From contig JSYX01000037.1 of assembly GCA_000787465.1 (NCBI GenBank), positions 1 to 35,168 of the forward strand: 35,168 bases of DNA, given 5' to 3'. This DNA is from Thermomucor indicae-seudaticae. Its lineage: Eukaryota; Mucoromycota; Mucoromycetes; Mucorales; Lichtheimiaceae. Positions within the stretch are counted from its first letter, which is position 1, and the number at the start of each line of letters is the position of its first letter. Made by a program: the position numbers and the translations under genes. Positions 21,832 through 33,086 of the stretch are shown here, in pieces. The notes under the pieces are model-generated. The model ran no database searches, was not told where the DNA came from, and saw nothing but the letters and a program-made list of their open reading frames with translations.

Positions 21832-22591
21832 ATGGCACGAAGCAACAGGACTGTGTTAGCAGCCTTTATCGCCATGCTGATTGCGTGCGCCTCTGCTCAA
21901 ATCATGGCTCCCACCAGAAACTACGATGTCACAAGTCCAGTAGAGAATGGTCCTTATGTCGTCGACCAAATCCTACCGTGCACCTATCGACTGTTTTCGG
22001 ACGTAGATAGTTCATGTAAGCGTCTCTCTCTCCAGGGAGCAAGACAGCCGCAGAAGACTTTTCCTGACCTTTTTTATCTACTTAGCACTTAGCCTGAGTA
22101 TCCTCTTGCAGCCCTTGCAAGACACTCCAACGCCCTCAGCCGTTCCGTCGACGAGTCCAGCAGGAAACGCGACTGCCACCAACACGACTGCTACAAGTAT
22201 ATTTCCGTTGGTGATTGCTCAAGACGCAGATGTATCCAAAACCGATGCCTCGATCAAGCACGACGGCAACTCCACTTACTATGAACATTCTATCAACTTT
22301 AAAATTCCTGAATCGGTCACGCCTGGCCAGTACAAGGTCATCTTCCGCGATGCGTCGACCAACACCGAGCTTCCGATTCCTATCGAGATCCGTGCTGCTG
22401 CTCCATCGAGTGCGGCTTCAGGTCCCGGTGCCCTGGCCTCGGGTGGATCTTCTAATGGTGCACTGAATGGTAAGGACGGTGGTCCTGAAAGCATCTTTGC
22501 CACCAACAGCGCAAACACATCGTCATCTCCTCTGTACTACTCTGTTATTCTACTCGCTTCTGTCCTGCTATTTTTGAACCCACTCTTGTAA
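21832..22591 (+). CDS. GPI-anchored Kre9/Knh1-like surface protein
   Basis: Predicted secreted, GPI-anchored cell-surface glycoprotein. Two exons, 21832-22015 and 22086-22591 (70-bp intron, phase 1), encode 229 residues. An N-terminal signal peptide is visible (basic MARSNR, hydrophobic core LAAFIAMLIA, likely cut near ASAQ). The following domain begins YDVTSPVENGPYVVDQILPC and ends ESVTPGQYKVIFRD with PIPIEIRA. This matches the Ser/Thr-rich GPI-anchored family with a Kre9/Knh1-type N-terminal domain, linked in yeast to beta-1,6-glucan assembly. There are several N-glycosylation sequons (NAT, NTT, NST). A low-complexity Ser/Gly/Ala stretch precedes a C-terminal hydrophobic tail SVILLASVLLFLNPLL that fits a GPI signal, with Asn/Ser-rich sequence just before it. 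The substrate or exact role in the wall is unknown. Confidence 0.8.
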
Positions 22592-23048
22592 AAGTTTCTC
22601 TCTTTTTTCTTGTTCTTTACTCGATCCTTTTAATTCTTTGACCCATCTTAGTAACGATGATAATAATAATAAACTCTATAACAACATCACCATTGCGCGC
22701 GTCTGGACGAGTCTACTAATGTATGATATGAAACTGGCCGAAAAAAAAGAAGCATGAACAGCATCTATTATAATGAAACTTGTCATTGTCTTGTTAAGTC
22801 ACCCATTGTTTAACAAGTACCTGCTCCATAACTACTTATCGCCACAAAATGGAGAAGCATAAAGGGTGACACGAGATTGACTATTTAAGGAAACGCACGC
22901 GTGGAAACTGTGGACGTCGAATAATGCATAACGACTTTGACGAAGAAAGAATAAGCCATCCCGGCATGGCTTCCTCTGATGGGCAACTTGTCTACGGCAG
23001 CGGTTTTCGATCAACATGACCGGCGCTCAAGGCTAGAAGCGGGGAACA
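22592..23048. other. Intergenic, nothing recognisable
   Basis: 457 bp after the surface-protein gene. AT-rich, with a short AAT run near 22660 and an A-run near 22741. No gene or structured element seen. Confidence 0.6.
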
Positions 23049-23370
23049 TCACATGGGCGGTCCTGGGTCTCTCATAATGTTTTGATATGTCACTTGTTCC
23101 TTTCCTGGAAGGCCGTAGGGTGTACAAACGGTAGGATCATTCTCTTGCTGAGTACAGACACGATGAGCACTGATTCCCTCGAAATATGCACAAAAAACGA
23201 TGACTAGAAAGCGAAAACGCACGAATACCAGTGCACACTTTTCAAATTCCGGATATACCCCGTTAGGACATCCCAATCCTTATTCGAAGATGACTTACTG
23301 CAATTATGAACGCTGTATGACAGTGTATACAGAGATTCCGTGTAGAATGAAGTGACATACCAGAGCGCAT
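23049..23370 (-). CDS. Tiny multi-exon gene, possible small secreted or membrane peptide
   Basis: I do not recognise the product. A coherent model on the minus strand is 23370-23361, 23312-23299 and 23237-23049, giving 70 residues. The introns are 48 bp (GTATGT...CATACAG) and 61 bp (GTAAGT, branch CCTAAC, ...GAAAAG). The protein starts MRSAFIIACALV, a signal- or anchor-like hydrophobic N-terminus, and ends with a polar half containing HRVCTQQENDPTVCTPYGLP (two Cys). A further GT...AG stretch of 51 bp (23178-23228) is in frame; removing it gives a 53-residue form in which the hydrophobic N-terminus runs straight into GISAHRVC. Exons of 10 and 14 nt make the model fragile; an alternative start at 23426 lies in another frame. 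The gene would be divergent from SNX4 with about 210 bp between starts. Confidence 0.35.
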
Positions 23371-23578
23371 ATGGTAATCGCACACTTTTTGGAAGGGTTT
23401 ATGATTAAATGGTCATTTATCCACATCGTCCATTGGGTGGATAACTGCCGGTGAGGGGGCGCATCAGCATTATTGTCGCGCAGGCATGGGAAGCCAAGGC
23501 TGTTCCCACACGTGATTTTGGAATTTTTCCAAGCTTTACGGCCTACGTACCACAATCTGTCTGCTTTAACCGGAAAAC

Positions 23579-25561
23579 ATGGCCGAATCGGACGAGTTTC
23601 GTAATGTTGTGTGGGACATGCCAAATGACAACAACCGCCCTTCTGGCGATCAACCGGCTGTCATGGACCCCCTTTCGGATATTCATGAAGCTTTGAATGA
23701 GCCGCTTTCTGCCGTAGCTTATGAATCACCTGTAACGTCTGAAGAAGGCCAGCCTGCGCAAGTCAATGTGGAAATGTCAGACGACCCAGTTGTAGTACCA
23801 ACAGCTGCGATGCAACATTACAACAACGAATCCGCTTCTTCGAAATCAACAGAAATCCCCGAATGGAGGACGATTCATGTAACAGATCCTCGTAAAGAGA
23901 CAAGCAAAGACGGACATCAAAGTACTTTTATTTCATATCGCATTGTTTCGCACGTAAGACCAAGTTCAGCGCTTCGCTATGCGATTGATTTGACTCAAAA
24001 GTTCTCAAGAGATCGTCTGTACGTCGACGTTTCCAAGATTTTGTATGGCTGTACAATGTGCTTTACTTGGAATTTCCCGCATGTTTTGTGCCTCCGCTTC
24101 CTGACAAACATCGCATGGGTAACTGTGTGTTTGTAAAGGTACTCGTTTGTGTTCTTTTCTTAACCTACGTATTCGTGTAGAGTATCTCAAAGGTGATCGA
24201 TTTGGATCCGATTTTGTGGAAAGGCGCCGGATCAGGTAGAGAGAGAGAAAGACGGTATAACCAAACAAGAATCATTCCTGATACCATGATACAGTCTGCA
24301 ACGATTTTTACAACGTATTGCACGGCACCCGATATTGGGAAAAGCAGAGCTTTTCATCATGTTTTTGGAATCATCAGAATTTGTACGTGATGATAATAAC
24401 AAAAGGGGGTTGGGCATCTATGACTGATTATGGAGTCCCCAGAACGATGCATCTGCCAGGGCACTACGAGAAGGGCAGGAAACCGTGATCGATACCATAG
24501 GCGACTCGCTGTTGAATGCATTTGCAAAGATACGGAAACGAGATCCGCAGTTTGTCGAGATGAGGGATCGCGTGAATAGGCTCGAAGAGACTCTGGGACT
24601 TTTAGAGAAAACATTGCTACGAACCAATAAGCGAACTGAAGGTAAATAGCTTACAGACTTTTGTATATCAAGCGTTCTGAAAACATGGGCCGTGCTAGAC
24701 ATACACCAGGCCTACAAGGACTTTTCGTCCAGTATACGAGGGCTTGCTCAGCATGAAGCCAAATTGGAACATCCGCTTTGTGAGTTTGCTTCAGCTGTCG
24801 ATGAATACGCTCAGGCAATGAAAACTATGGTAAGCAAAAGATGGCGGACATTGGGTTACTTGTTCCTCACATTTAGGGCGCAGACGATACATGATACAGC
24901 ATGGATTGGGGAAATACATGACTACATGTCCTACTATAGTGTGATGAAGGTACTTTGTATGATATCTGGAACAAATGCACGCATTGGATATTCACAAGCC
25001 TGAATGAGCCAGGGTGTACTGAAATTACGGGATCAAAAGCAGCTTGATTATGAAGAGCTTTCTGAATACCTTCAGTCTACAATAGCCGAGCGCGAAAGAA
25101 CACTGCAGCCACACTTGCACGACAGCGGTTACAACATTGCAGGCTACGTTACAGGAAAAATCAATGAAGTCCGTGGGGCGGATGCTGACAAGATACGCAA
25201 AGAGAAGGTACTTCGCTTAGACGAGCGTATCCGAGAGGTAATTCGAGAAGAATCATCAGGAAAAGTTAGCGTTACTTATTATTATTAGTTGCGAGACGCA
25301 ATTGAGCAAACGCGTCAAGTATCAATTGCCTTTTCCGACCAAGTCAAACGAGAAGACGTGTATCATGCTCGTAGTAAAGCCACTGAGATGCGTGATGCGT
25401 TGATCGATTATACGGATTCGAAAGTCGAGTTCTATCAGAACGTAAGGCTGTCTCCCCGTCTCTCTTTGTGCTAATAATTTTGACCTCACTATTATAATTA
25501 TTATTAGGGTGCCCGAGTTTGGCGAGACGTTGTCCGTATGCTGGAGCAAGTAGAACCCTGA
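23579..25561 (+). CDS. SNX4: PX-BAR sorting nexin, Snx4/Atg24 type
   Basis: Endosomal PI3P-binding sorting nexin that recycles cargo from endosomes to the Golgi and, in yeast (Atg24), supports selective autophagy. Ten exons: 23579-23953, 24010-24118, 24181-24235, 24295-24382, 24443-24641, 24699-24829, 24884-24949, 25013-25237, 25289-25441 and 25508-25561; all joins keep phase, giving 484 residues. Residues 1-90 are acidic and disordered-looking. The PX domain (about 95-215) includes STFISYRIV, VRRRFQDFVWLYNVL with the PI3P-contact arginine, ACFVPPLPDKHRM, EYLKGDRF, FVERRRI and LQRFLQRIARHPIL. A BAR-type helical region follows (about 220-484): RDRVNRLEETLGLLEKTLL, YKDFSSSIRGLAQHE, RDQKQLDYEELSEYL and a final helix to RMLEQVEP. 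Snx41/Atg20 is the alternative, but the PX order and compact linker fit Snx4. It converges on NDUFA5 with 79 bp between the stops. Confidence 0.88.
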
Positions 25562-25640
25562 TCCTCCCCATTGTGTAAAGGAAACAAACATAATTACCGT
25601 AGCATACATATGTATAAAGGAAACCTCTTTATGTACGATA

Positions 25641-26086
25641 TTATTCTCTATTGGCATTGGCGTATTCCCATTGACCCTTGGGCACAGGTACTTCCAAAGG
25701 CTCCCAAGGCTTCCATTCCTCCATCTTGCCAACAAGTTTGAGTTCGTCCTCGGCCTGCATGATGAGTTCTTCAATCTGACCGCAATTCAGCTTCTTTTCA
25801 ATTTCGGCCACGTCCTCGGTCGATTCGACCACAGACAAGCGATGTTGCGTAAGCGATTCAACTGATTGGCGGTACACGGCGTGTGCAGGCAGTCGTGAGA
25901 GAGCCGTCAAGGTCTGGTTGTATGTCTGGATCAGGTGAGGACGTGGGTTAGGGTGGACTGGGATACCCGTCAAGCCCGTCGTGGCCTAATGCATTTCATT
26001 CAGTCTTTTTTCTTCCCGCAAAGAACAGCACGGCTGGTTGAATGTACCTTGTGAGCGGCCTGCAGCAGCGAACGTGTAAAGCGCAT
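25641..26086 (-). CDS. NDUFA5: Mitochondrial complex I subunit NDUFA5 (B13)
   Basis: Accessory subunit of the peripheral arm of NADH:ubiquinone oxidoreductase. Two exons on the minus strand, 26086-26048 and 25985-25641, separated by a 62-bp phase-0 intron, give 127 residues. The short N-terminus MRFTRSLLQAAHK is basic and amphipathic, as expected for mitochondrial import. The family core follows: TTGLTGIPVHPNPRP, YNQTLTALSRLP, YRQSVESLTQHRL and the tail WKPWEPLEVPVPKGQW. The GLTGIPVHPNPR and PWEPLE.P.P.GQW motifs are diagnostic. The presence of this subunit shows the organism keeps classical complex I, unlike Saccharomyces. Confidence 0.93.
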
Positions 26087-26583
26087 TATTAGGGACGCGG
26101 AATGCTGGTTTGTTTCCTTGTGTTCGCAATGACCGGCTTCAGCTTTTTGACGTAAGCGTGACTACTATTATATACCCTCGCCAGCTTACCCCAGAGATCG
26201 CCAGCTTGGCTCAAACGGCTCATCTTTAACGATCCCTCCTATGCTTCGGATCATTAATCAGCATTACGCTTTAAGAATACAGCATCGATGAGCGTCGAAG
26301 CGATCCATAGGGTCTCATCAGCTATTGTTTCGAGCCAACCAAAGATCGGTCGACGCTGATGTTAAACTGTGGAATGAAGCATTTACAGAAAGACGTTCGG
26401 TTTCTGTTAATCTGATCAAAGTCAAAGGACGCATCATGATCAAAAGATTTGAACACAAAAAAGTAGAGCGCTGAGCCGAGCAACAACGTCGATAAAGACA
26501 AAGATGCTACTACCATGCACCAAGACGATGTACCCTTTCACGAGCTTTACGCTACGCCTCCGAGCGTTGTACAATTCAAAATA

Positions 26584-26719
26584 CAGTGCCTCCTCGATAT
26601 AGTGATCATCACAACGAGCGATCACTATATATATATTTAGTGATATTTATCTGCGAACAAAAGTGATCACTATATGGAGCGATCACTGTATAACTGATCA
26701 TCTTATCGAGCGGGGACTG
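26584..26719. mobile_element. 136-bp pogo/Tc1-superfamily-like MITE
   Basis: The element starts CAGTGCCTCCTCGATA and its other end, read on the minus strand, starts CAGTCCCCGCTCGATA; 19 of the first 27 positions match. It is flanked on both sides by TA (26582-26583 and 26720-26721), the target duplication of Tc1/mariner/pogo elements. Subterminal copies of GATCACT and TGATCA repeat through the interior, including GATCACTATAT at 26620-26630 and 26665-26675. There is no coding capacity, so it would need a transposase in trans. Confidence 0.75.
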
Positions 26720-26744
26720 TATCTGAACATTCGTTGCGAAAAAG

Positions 26745-26919
26745 TCATGTTACGGGAGGTCTCCAACTGTCTGCCTTGATAATATTGTCAGTGGGGCGAA
26801 CCACAACGGTCTGAAGAAAGAAGTCGCCGAATTCGGGCAACAATTCGTGGAATGCGTCCTCATCAATGGAAACGGTTGTATTTCGATCACGTTTGATGTT
26901 AACTTTAGGACAAAGTCGT
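26745..26919 (-). pseudogene. Unrecognised coding-like fragment
   Basis: On the minus strand about 58 codons are open, ending in TGA at 26745-26747. They have normal protein-like composition: NIKRDRNTTVSIDEDAFHEL and later LPEFGDFFLQTVVVRPTDNI. There is no start codon within it, and the frame is closed just upstream. It may be a terminal exon of an unseen small gene or a gene relic next to the MITE. I do not recognise the family. Confidence 0.3.
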
Positions 26920-27155
26920 CATCTTCGATATGTTTTTTTGCTTTCTGTGATTGAATCTACTGTTTATTGTTCTAAGGTTCGTTGATAAAGGTGAGCCTGA
27001 TGTGCGTTGGGATAAATTCGCGACGGATGGTGAGCGCAAAAATGGATTGGAAAAGTTGTACATTGTATATGTACAAGCAGCTTGAATTCCAAAGATTGGT
27101 TCGGTGTTTATATGTAGCATGAGGGGGAATGATAAGAAAGTTCTATAGTCGTAGA

Positions 27156-28309
27156 TTACTCCAGGTATCTGGTATAGAGGTTCTTTAGCTGCTCCATAAA
27201 GACGAACATCAGAGTCGTGTGCGGTCTATAAACCAAAGCATAGATGTCAGTGGAATGGGTTTCAATGGCTGTGGAATATTAGTCTGCGAATTATTACCCA
27301 ATGCGGAGGAAGTGAGCCAGGAACCCCTTGTACAGACCCCGGATGCCTTCTGTCCGTGTCATTTTGATAAAGCAATCAACAGGGCCATTGTACAGAAGTC
27401 CTCGGCCAGTAACCGGATCCACGCCTTGGTTATACATGCGAGTTGAGATGACATCAAACGGGTTCATTGCCAAGCAAACGAGAAGACCAGCAAACATGGA
27501 CGTGGCAAAATGGGTGCCAATGGAATCCGATAAGCCAAAGCGAGAAATCAGGATATCTTTACCGATCATGTAGGTCGGCATCTGCACAGCCGAGCCGACG
27601 CCAGCACGAGCCATGGCTGCGTCCACGCCTCGATAGATACCCTTTAGACCCTCATTGCGATAAATTTCTCTGAGTGCACTGATGGCCGATGTGATTTCAT
27701 GCTGATGACCGATATTCTTGAATACAGGGGAGAATGATTGCTGTCTAGTCTTGATGAGATAGAGTGGGGAACCCAGCATAGCACCGGTGACACCAGCGAC
27801 GGCGCCAGCAAAGATTCCAGCAGCTAATAAGCTCTGGTCCGATCGCAAATGTAATCCTTTAACGACTGTGTCTCGTACGGGTTCGTATAGACCGATTCGA
27901 CTTCCATTCAAGAAAATCTGATATACGTACGCTACACCCAGACCTCGTTGTATACCGCGCAGACCTTCGTTCTGGAAAACAACTTTGAGTGCCTGGAAAC
28001 TGTTGTGATAAGGTCGAGCCGACGCCGCCAAGGCTCCAGCGCGAACAAGCTCGCCTTGCAATTGCAACCGAGTTTTCACCACCTATTTGTTTATCGTCGC
28101 AATCAGAGAAAAACGACGCCCGGGGAAATGCAAACGAACAACCAATATATGTATACCTCCCAAGGGTTGGTAAAGGTCACTGCTCCACAGGCTGCAAGAC
28201 CGCCGACTACAAAACCGATCGCGGTCTCCTTCGTTTTACTGTTGACTTGTTTTTGAACTGGTCGCGGTATCGAAGTCGTGGCAGGCTTTAAGGATTCCGA
28301 TGTCGCCAT
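27156..28309 (-). CDS. OAC1: Mitochondrial carrier, Oac1/SLC25A34-35 type
   Basis: Inner-membrane solute carrier; Oac1 in yeast carries oxaloacetate, sulfate and isopropylmalate. Exons on the minus strand: 28309-28157, 28082-27298 and 27225-27156 (introns 74 and 72 bp), giving 335 residues. The three repeats each carry the carrier signature: NPWEVVKTRLQLQG, SPLYLIKTRQQ and NPFDVISTRMYNQG. Paired G-x-x-x-G helices and the linker motifs EGLRGIQRGL, EGLKGIYRG and EGIRGLYKG are present. The second signature (GSPLYLIKTR) lacks the usual Asp/Glu after Pro-x, a known trait of the Oac1/SLC25A35 branch. About 25 residues precede the first helix, rich in Ser, Thr and Lys. The substrate is assigned by family only. 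Confidence 0.87.
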
Positions 28310-29251
28310 GAAGCAGTTGAAAAAAGGAAGAGAAAAAAGGTAAAGTTTATTGAAACTTTAAAAACGCTTGACCATTTGCTGGTCAGGAACAAAGACGGAT
28401 CAACGTTTTTCCCCTTGGCCGTTCGTTGGTGCTCTCCTCACCGTCGAGATGAATCCACAGCCGAGCGTAGTGATTCGTTACTCCTTGCATATCTCCGACT
28501 CGGTCTACTCCAAGAGTTTAACCCAGTTCTTCAGGTGGCAGGTATCCTGCTCTATGGGATGGTTATCCACAAGAGATATCAGCGTTCCTGCGCCAGAAAT
28601 TGTTGAAATGGGAAATGTTTAGCATTAAACAAATTAGCTTTCGCCGACGAAGGTGTAAGTATTCACAAACATGCTCCAATGGCCTTTTTCTTGATTACTG
28701 CGCTAAATCTCAGTACCAACACAACAATTTCTCAAGGATAAATCAAGTTCCATTTCTAGCTTGGGTATTATCCTTGAAGTAAAACTCATTCCTTAGGCTA
28801 TAGGCCTCGGTAGCGTACTGGCTGAATACTGTTAATAGTTGGTGCGAACATCCTTCACCCCAAAAAAATCAATTGGGCTTTTGCCAGCAGTGCAAGTCAA
28901 ACGGAACAATCCTGTAGGTTTCCGAGGACATAAAGCATAAAGACCCTCTTTCAGACGTAAATGAAGTGTAGAGCTAAAATCGTCATCGGGTGGAGTCTCG
29001 TGATCGGTGTATTTTACATTGCAATAAAACGCTGTCCGTTCATGCGAAACTTTCCCGTGCTGAACTCTCCCTATCAGGGTCTCTCTTTTTTCCACTGCGG
29101 TTGCCTGCCATAACGCAAGTTACGCCCGTGCATAACTATCTTCTACTGTTATCTACTTCAATACTTTTCAGCTTGATTGAAACTGTCGAGTTTACTTTGC
29201 GTATATCTGTTTGTCTTTCTCACAAACCTACTGCCGCAGCTACACACTACC
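28310..29251. other. Divergent intergenic region, small open frames unassigned
   Basis: 942 bp between the divergent carrier and BCAS3 genes. Two overlapping plus frames at 28368-28622 and 28376-28606, and a minus frame at 28832-29095 (no ATG at its head, contains DFSSTLHLRLKEGLYALCP), have protein-like composition but no family I recognise and no clear splicing. I treat them as unproven. The rest should hold both promoters. Confidence 0.45.
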
Positions 29252-32200
29252 ATGGAGCAACCTGCGAATGTCTATCCTGGTGTCCGAGCCGAGCCTCGGT
29301 TTTTGAGGTATTGTGGGTTCTTTTCGGTTGCATGGCATGTGCCTTTTCGTTTTTCTGCCGAATGTGCTTTGGCAGAACGATTGGGAGCAGATGGCCATGG
29401 ACTCACCTTCAGGTCATTGACAGCGATTCTTGTTTTCTTTTTCAATAAAGGGATCCCACTTCGTTTGAATCGATATCGTCCGGCATCTCTCGCTTTTCGT
29501 CGTACGTTGCTTCGAATTTACCGAAACGGAAGCCAAGTTTTCCTTATAGCGACTTTCAAGCACCCTCGTTTTGGTATCAGCAGCAGCAACCACCACCTCC
29601 GCCTCCTTCACCGTTGACTGCTGTCGACGATTTAGCGAAAACGGATATGGAAGACGATACGGACAAAGTGACGTTTGCGAGCTTCCAGAGATTGGACCTT
29701 CATGTCGGCAGCGACAAGACTGCTGCGAGGTACATAGGCAACAAGGATTGCATTGCTTGTTCTTATCTAGTAAAAAGTTCCGAACATCATAGGCGATCTT
29801 GCTTACTCCTGGGTTATACAGACGGATTTCAGGTTTGGGATGTATCTAATCCGGATAATATTCATGAGATCTGTTCGGTGCGTGACGAAGAATTATACCA
29901 TAACGTATCATACCTCCATATACTTTCACGGCCGCACTTGCCGGTTGACAGAGACAACGACATCTGGAAACAATACCCGCTTTTGGCTGTTGTGTATGTC
30001 ACTGATGAAGAGCAAAACACCGTTTCATATGTCTAACCATAGCTGGTTTTCAGCTCTTCGGCAGAGACAACCTCATCGTCCGAGTCAGATATGACAGATA
30101 CCATGGAATTTGGACATACACGACAGGATTCCAGTGCATCCGTTCGTTCTGCTACTTCAGCAAGTACCATTGTACGCATTTACTCACTGCAGACACATGA
30201 GATCGTCAAAGTGCTGAAAGACTTTGGAGACGACGAAGAAGATACCCGAGTAACAAACATAAAGAGCAATCATTCCACGGTTGTGCTGGTGAGGACGCGA
30301 GCTTGTGGACTTTATTGGGTGTAAGGAGTTTCTAACACGGAAAGTGACTCAGGGATGCATGTCACATAGCCGATCATCATTGCATATCTTGTCGAGTCAA
30401 AATCTGATGCCAATCGGACCGCCGTTGACTGATGTGTATCACGATCCTCTCCATGAACCTGTGTTTGCGCTGGGTAGTCGTTTTATAGCTTATGGAACGA
30501 GCTCGCCTGTCCTCAATACGGATCCAGTCATGGGCACGTCCAAAGGTATTGCTACAGGCTTGGGGGTTCTGCAAGGTGAGAAGGATATGCGGATTGCAGC
30601 CAAAGATATTGCGAAAGAAGTTGTTAGTGGCGTCAAGACCTTGAGTGAATATGGCTACCAGAGGCTATCCAACTATTTCCACCATGAAAGCAAGATACCA
30701 AACACCTCTGGAGGAACGAGCTTTGGTCGTGCCGTGTCTCCTATCAATGCTCGGTTTGATGAACGAGCTACTAGCCCGGTATCGACAAGTTCAACGAATA
30801 CCGCAACGACCAATACCGGCGTGCAGCCAAAGAGCATGCCTTCTGGCATGGTAAAGACAATGGAGACAGAGAATATTCGGAGAGGAACGTGGTATTAACC
30901 AGGAAAAACCGTATATACAAAGATAATGATTAGAGACATTGCCAAATTACCGAGTGCGCCAACCAGAAATCTATCAGCGAGCGTGATTGCCCACTTTAGA
31001 CCGCATTCACACCCGCTGTCCTGCTTAACATTCAATGCTGCAGGAACATTGCTGCTTTCTGCGTCCAGACAAGGGCATACTTTCCACATCTTCACTCTTC
31101 TTCCGAGCAACGGGACAGCAGGAAATGTAGCTCACTTGTACAGCCTGGCCCGTGGCTACACGGATGCGCAGGTGGAAGATTGCCAGTTTTCAGCTGATTC
31201 GACGTGGTGTGCCGTCACCACGGCGCGTGGAACGACGCACGTGTATGCTATAAACCCATATGGCGACAAACCAGAGATCATGGGTCATATCTTTGGCCGC
31301 GTGACCAATCCTCCTCCGAAACGATGGGCATTAATGAACCATAAAACAGATAACGTAAGAGTGCGAGATCGAAGAGGCGAAAGAGAGTTTAGTCACTCAA
31401 TCATTTGACAGGGTATTTCGCTGAGTTCCGTAGCACGAATTAAGCAGCGTCGATCGATGCACGCAGAGAATGCGGAGGAGCAGCAACAACCAGCACCGGC
31501 GTTCCCTGCTGGATCTTACAATGTACCCGTAGCACGACCTGTATTGTTTGCTGGAACTGGACATAAGCATCCTCGAGCCAAGCTTGCCACGACCTTTCTG
31601 TTGCAAACAAAGACGCCGTATCTTGCGCAAGGTACCAAGTCTGGCCACATGAGCAGAGCAAAGTCTGGGACGAACTTGACTTCATTTGGGTCGTTTAAGC
31701 AACAGGCATCTTCCAGTCTGGGTTCTATGTTGTCATCTCTCGGTTCCAGTATAGGCAGCAGCACCGACTCATCAGCTTCGTCATTTCCGTCCGTTCGTCC
31801 ACAGCGTTCCTGGACGTCAGCGAACGACCGATTGAGCGATAACCGTCTTTTTGGATTTGACGAAGAAGAATCACCGGGCGTGGACGATGAGAGCCGGCCG
31901 GGATACTACTACAACGAGCATATTGGGTACCAGGATATCTATTCTATCCATCCTCAAGGCGTGCTGACACTGCATCGCTGCTGGATAAGCAGTTCTGTGG
32001 TCCGCAAGCGAGAGCATGCTCGAACTGTGGAGAAACTTGATTTGAGCGTGAAACACGAGGATGTGGCAGAGTGGCCCATGGCACGGACGGCAGAATGGGA
32101 CCAGGTCAAAGTGCCTTTGTTGCCAGAGGACGAGAAGGCGACGAAGACGACGGCGACGACCAAATCTAGACCATGGCTGGCGCATGCTGAGATTATGACG

Positions 32201-33004
32201 TACAACGCAGCGGAAGAGCCGCCTCTATGGGCATTGTCGCAGTTCCGCTTCGAGACGTACACGGAGAACCAGGCGACGTTAGCACACAAGTTGTGGCGGA
32301 CAGGTGAAGTACCAGAAACCGAGACAGTGAATATGCGGCGCGACATGCCCGAGCCATACACGAGCCGGATTGACCGGGTAAACAAGACAAATACGCGGAT
32401 AGCCAGTCAAGGTGAAGAGAATCTGGACGACGCTTTAGCCGAACTAGAAGGTAATTCTGCAGTCTGCAGTGAAAAAGTGTAAATTGCATGTATAAACGCT
32501 CTTTTTCTTTAAGAAAATCTATCCAAGGCGATGCAGACGGCATTCCCTACGCCGTCGCCTACGACACTGATGGGCACTTCGTGCGGCAGTAGTCCGATTG
32601 GGTACAAGCGATTATCGTCCAGTGCAGGCACGCATCAGTCTCCGCAAGGGTTGAGTAGCGGCACAGGTGGACTGATTGCACGGTCTTCGCCGTCGACTAT
32701 ATCGTTTGAAAACGCGCATTTGATTAGCATAGGCAGCGGGCCGAGTCCTGAAGATGTACATCCATTCGATCATCATCAGCGATATTTGCATCGTACGACA
32801 ACAGGAATGCATGAAAGCTCGTTGATACAGTTTGATGATGATGTTGTTGTTGATAACGAGACGACGGCGGATGCGATACGGTTGAGTGAGGATGATCAAG
32901 ATTCAGTGATGGATCAAGTGTTTTCACCTGATGGCGACAATGAAGTTGCATACCCTAGCGAATCCATTTTTGCAGAGTCAACGCAAGGACGATCCATATT
33001 TTAG
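29252..33004 (+). CDS. BCAS3: BCAS3-family WD40/PROPPIN-like protein
   Basis: Large protein with a PROPPIN-like beta-propeller followed by the BCAS3 domain. In animals and amoebae BCAS3 works with PHAF1 and binds phosphoinositides at forming autophagosomes; the fungal role is inferred. Exons: 29252-29307, 29451-29993, 30054-30288, 30353-30850, 30923-31354, 31412-32450 and 32514-33004. Phases agree, giving 1097 residues. Features: DPTSFESISSGISRFSSYVA near the N-terminus, a poly-Pro stretch, propeller blades with LLLGYTDGFQVWDVSN, TIVRIYSLQTHEIVKVL, SSLHILSSQNL, MIRDIAKLPSAP, HSHPLSCLTFNAAGTLLLSA, GQ-like HTFHIFTLLP, and FSADSTWCAVTTARGTTHVY. The BCAS3 segment follows: NPYGDKPEIMGHI, PPPKRWALM, TTFLLQ and later HPQGVLTLHRCWI. 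The Ser-rich C-terminal tail is long. Intron 1 (143 bp) is longer than the rest and may hide a small exon. The start ATG gives MEQPANVYPG. Confidence 0.85.
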
Positions 33005-33086
33005 TTTTTTTGTAAATAAGCCTTCTTTTTTGTACATTTGAGCAGAAACGATATAAACACAATTGGGGAAAAAGACAATATAATAC

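Larger units (their letters stand above)
26087..27155. other. Gene-poor spacer with MITE and coding fragment
   Basis: About 1.07 kb upstream of NDUFA5 and downstream of the carrier gene. It holds the TA-flanked element at 26584-26719 and an open coding-like fragment at 26745-26919 (separate entries). The remainder, including a short minus-strand frame at 26905-27120, shows no recognised family. Confidence 0.6.
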
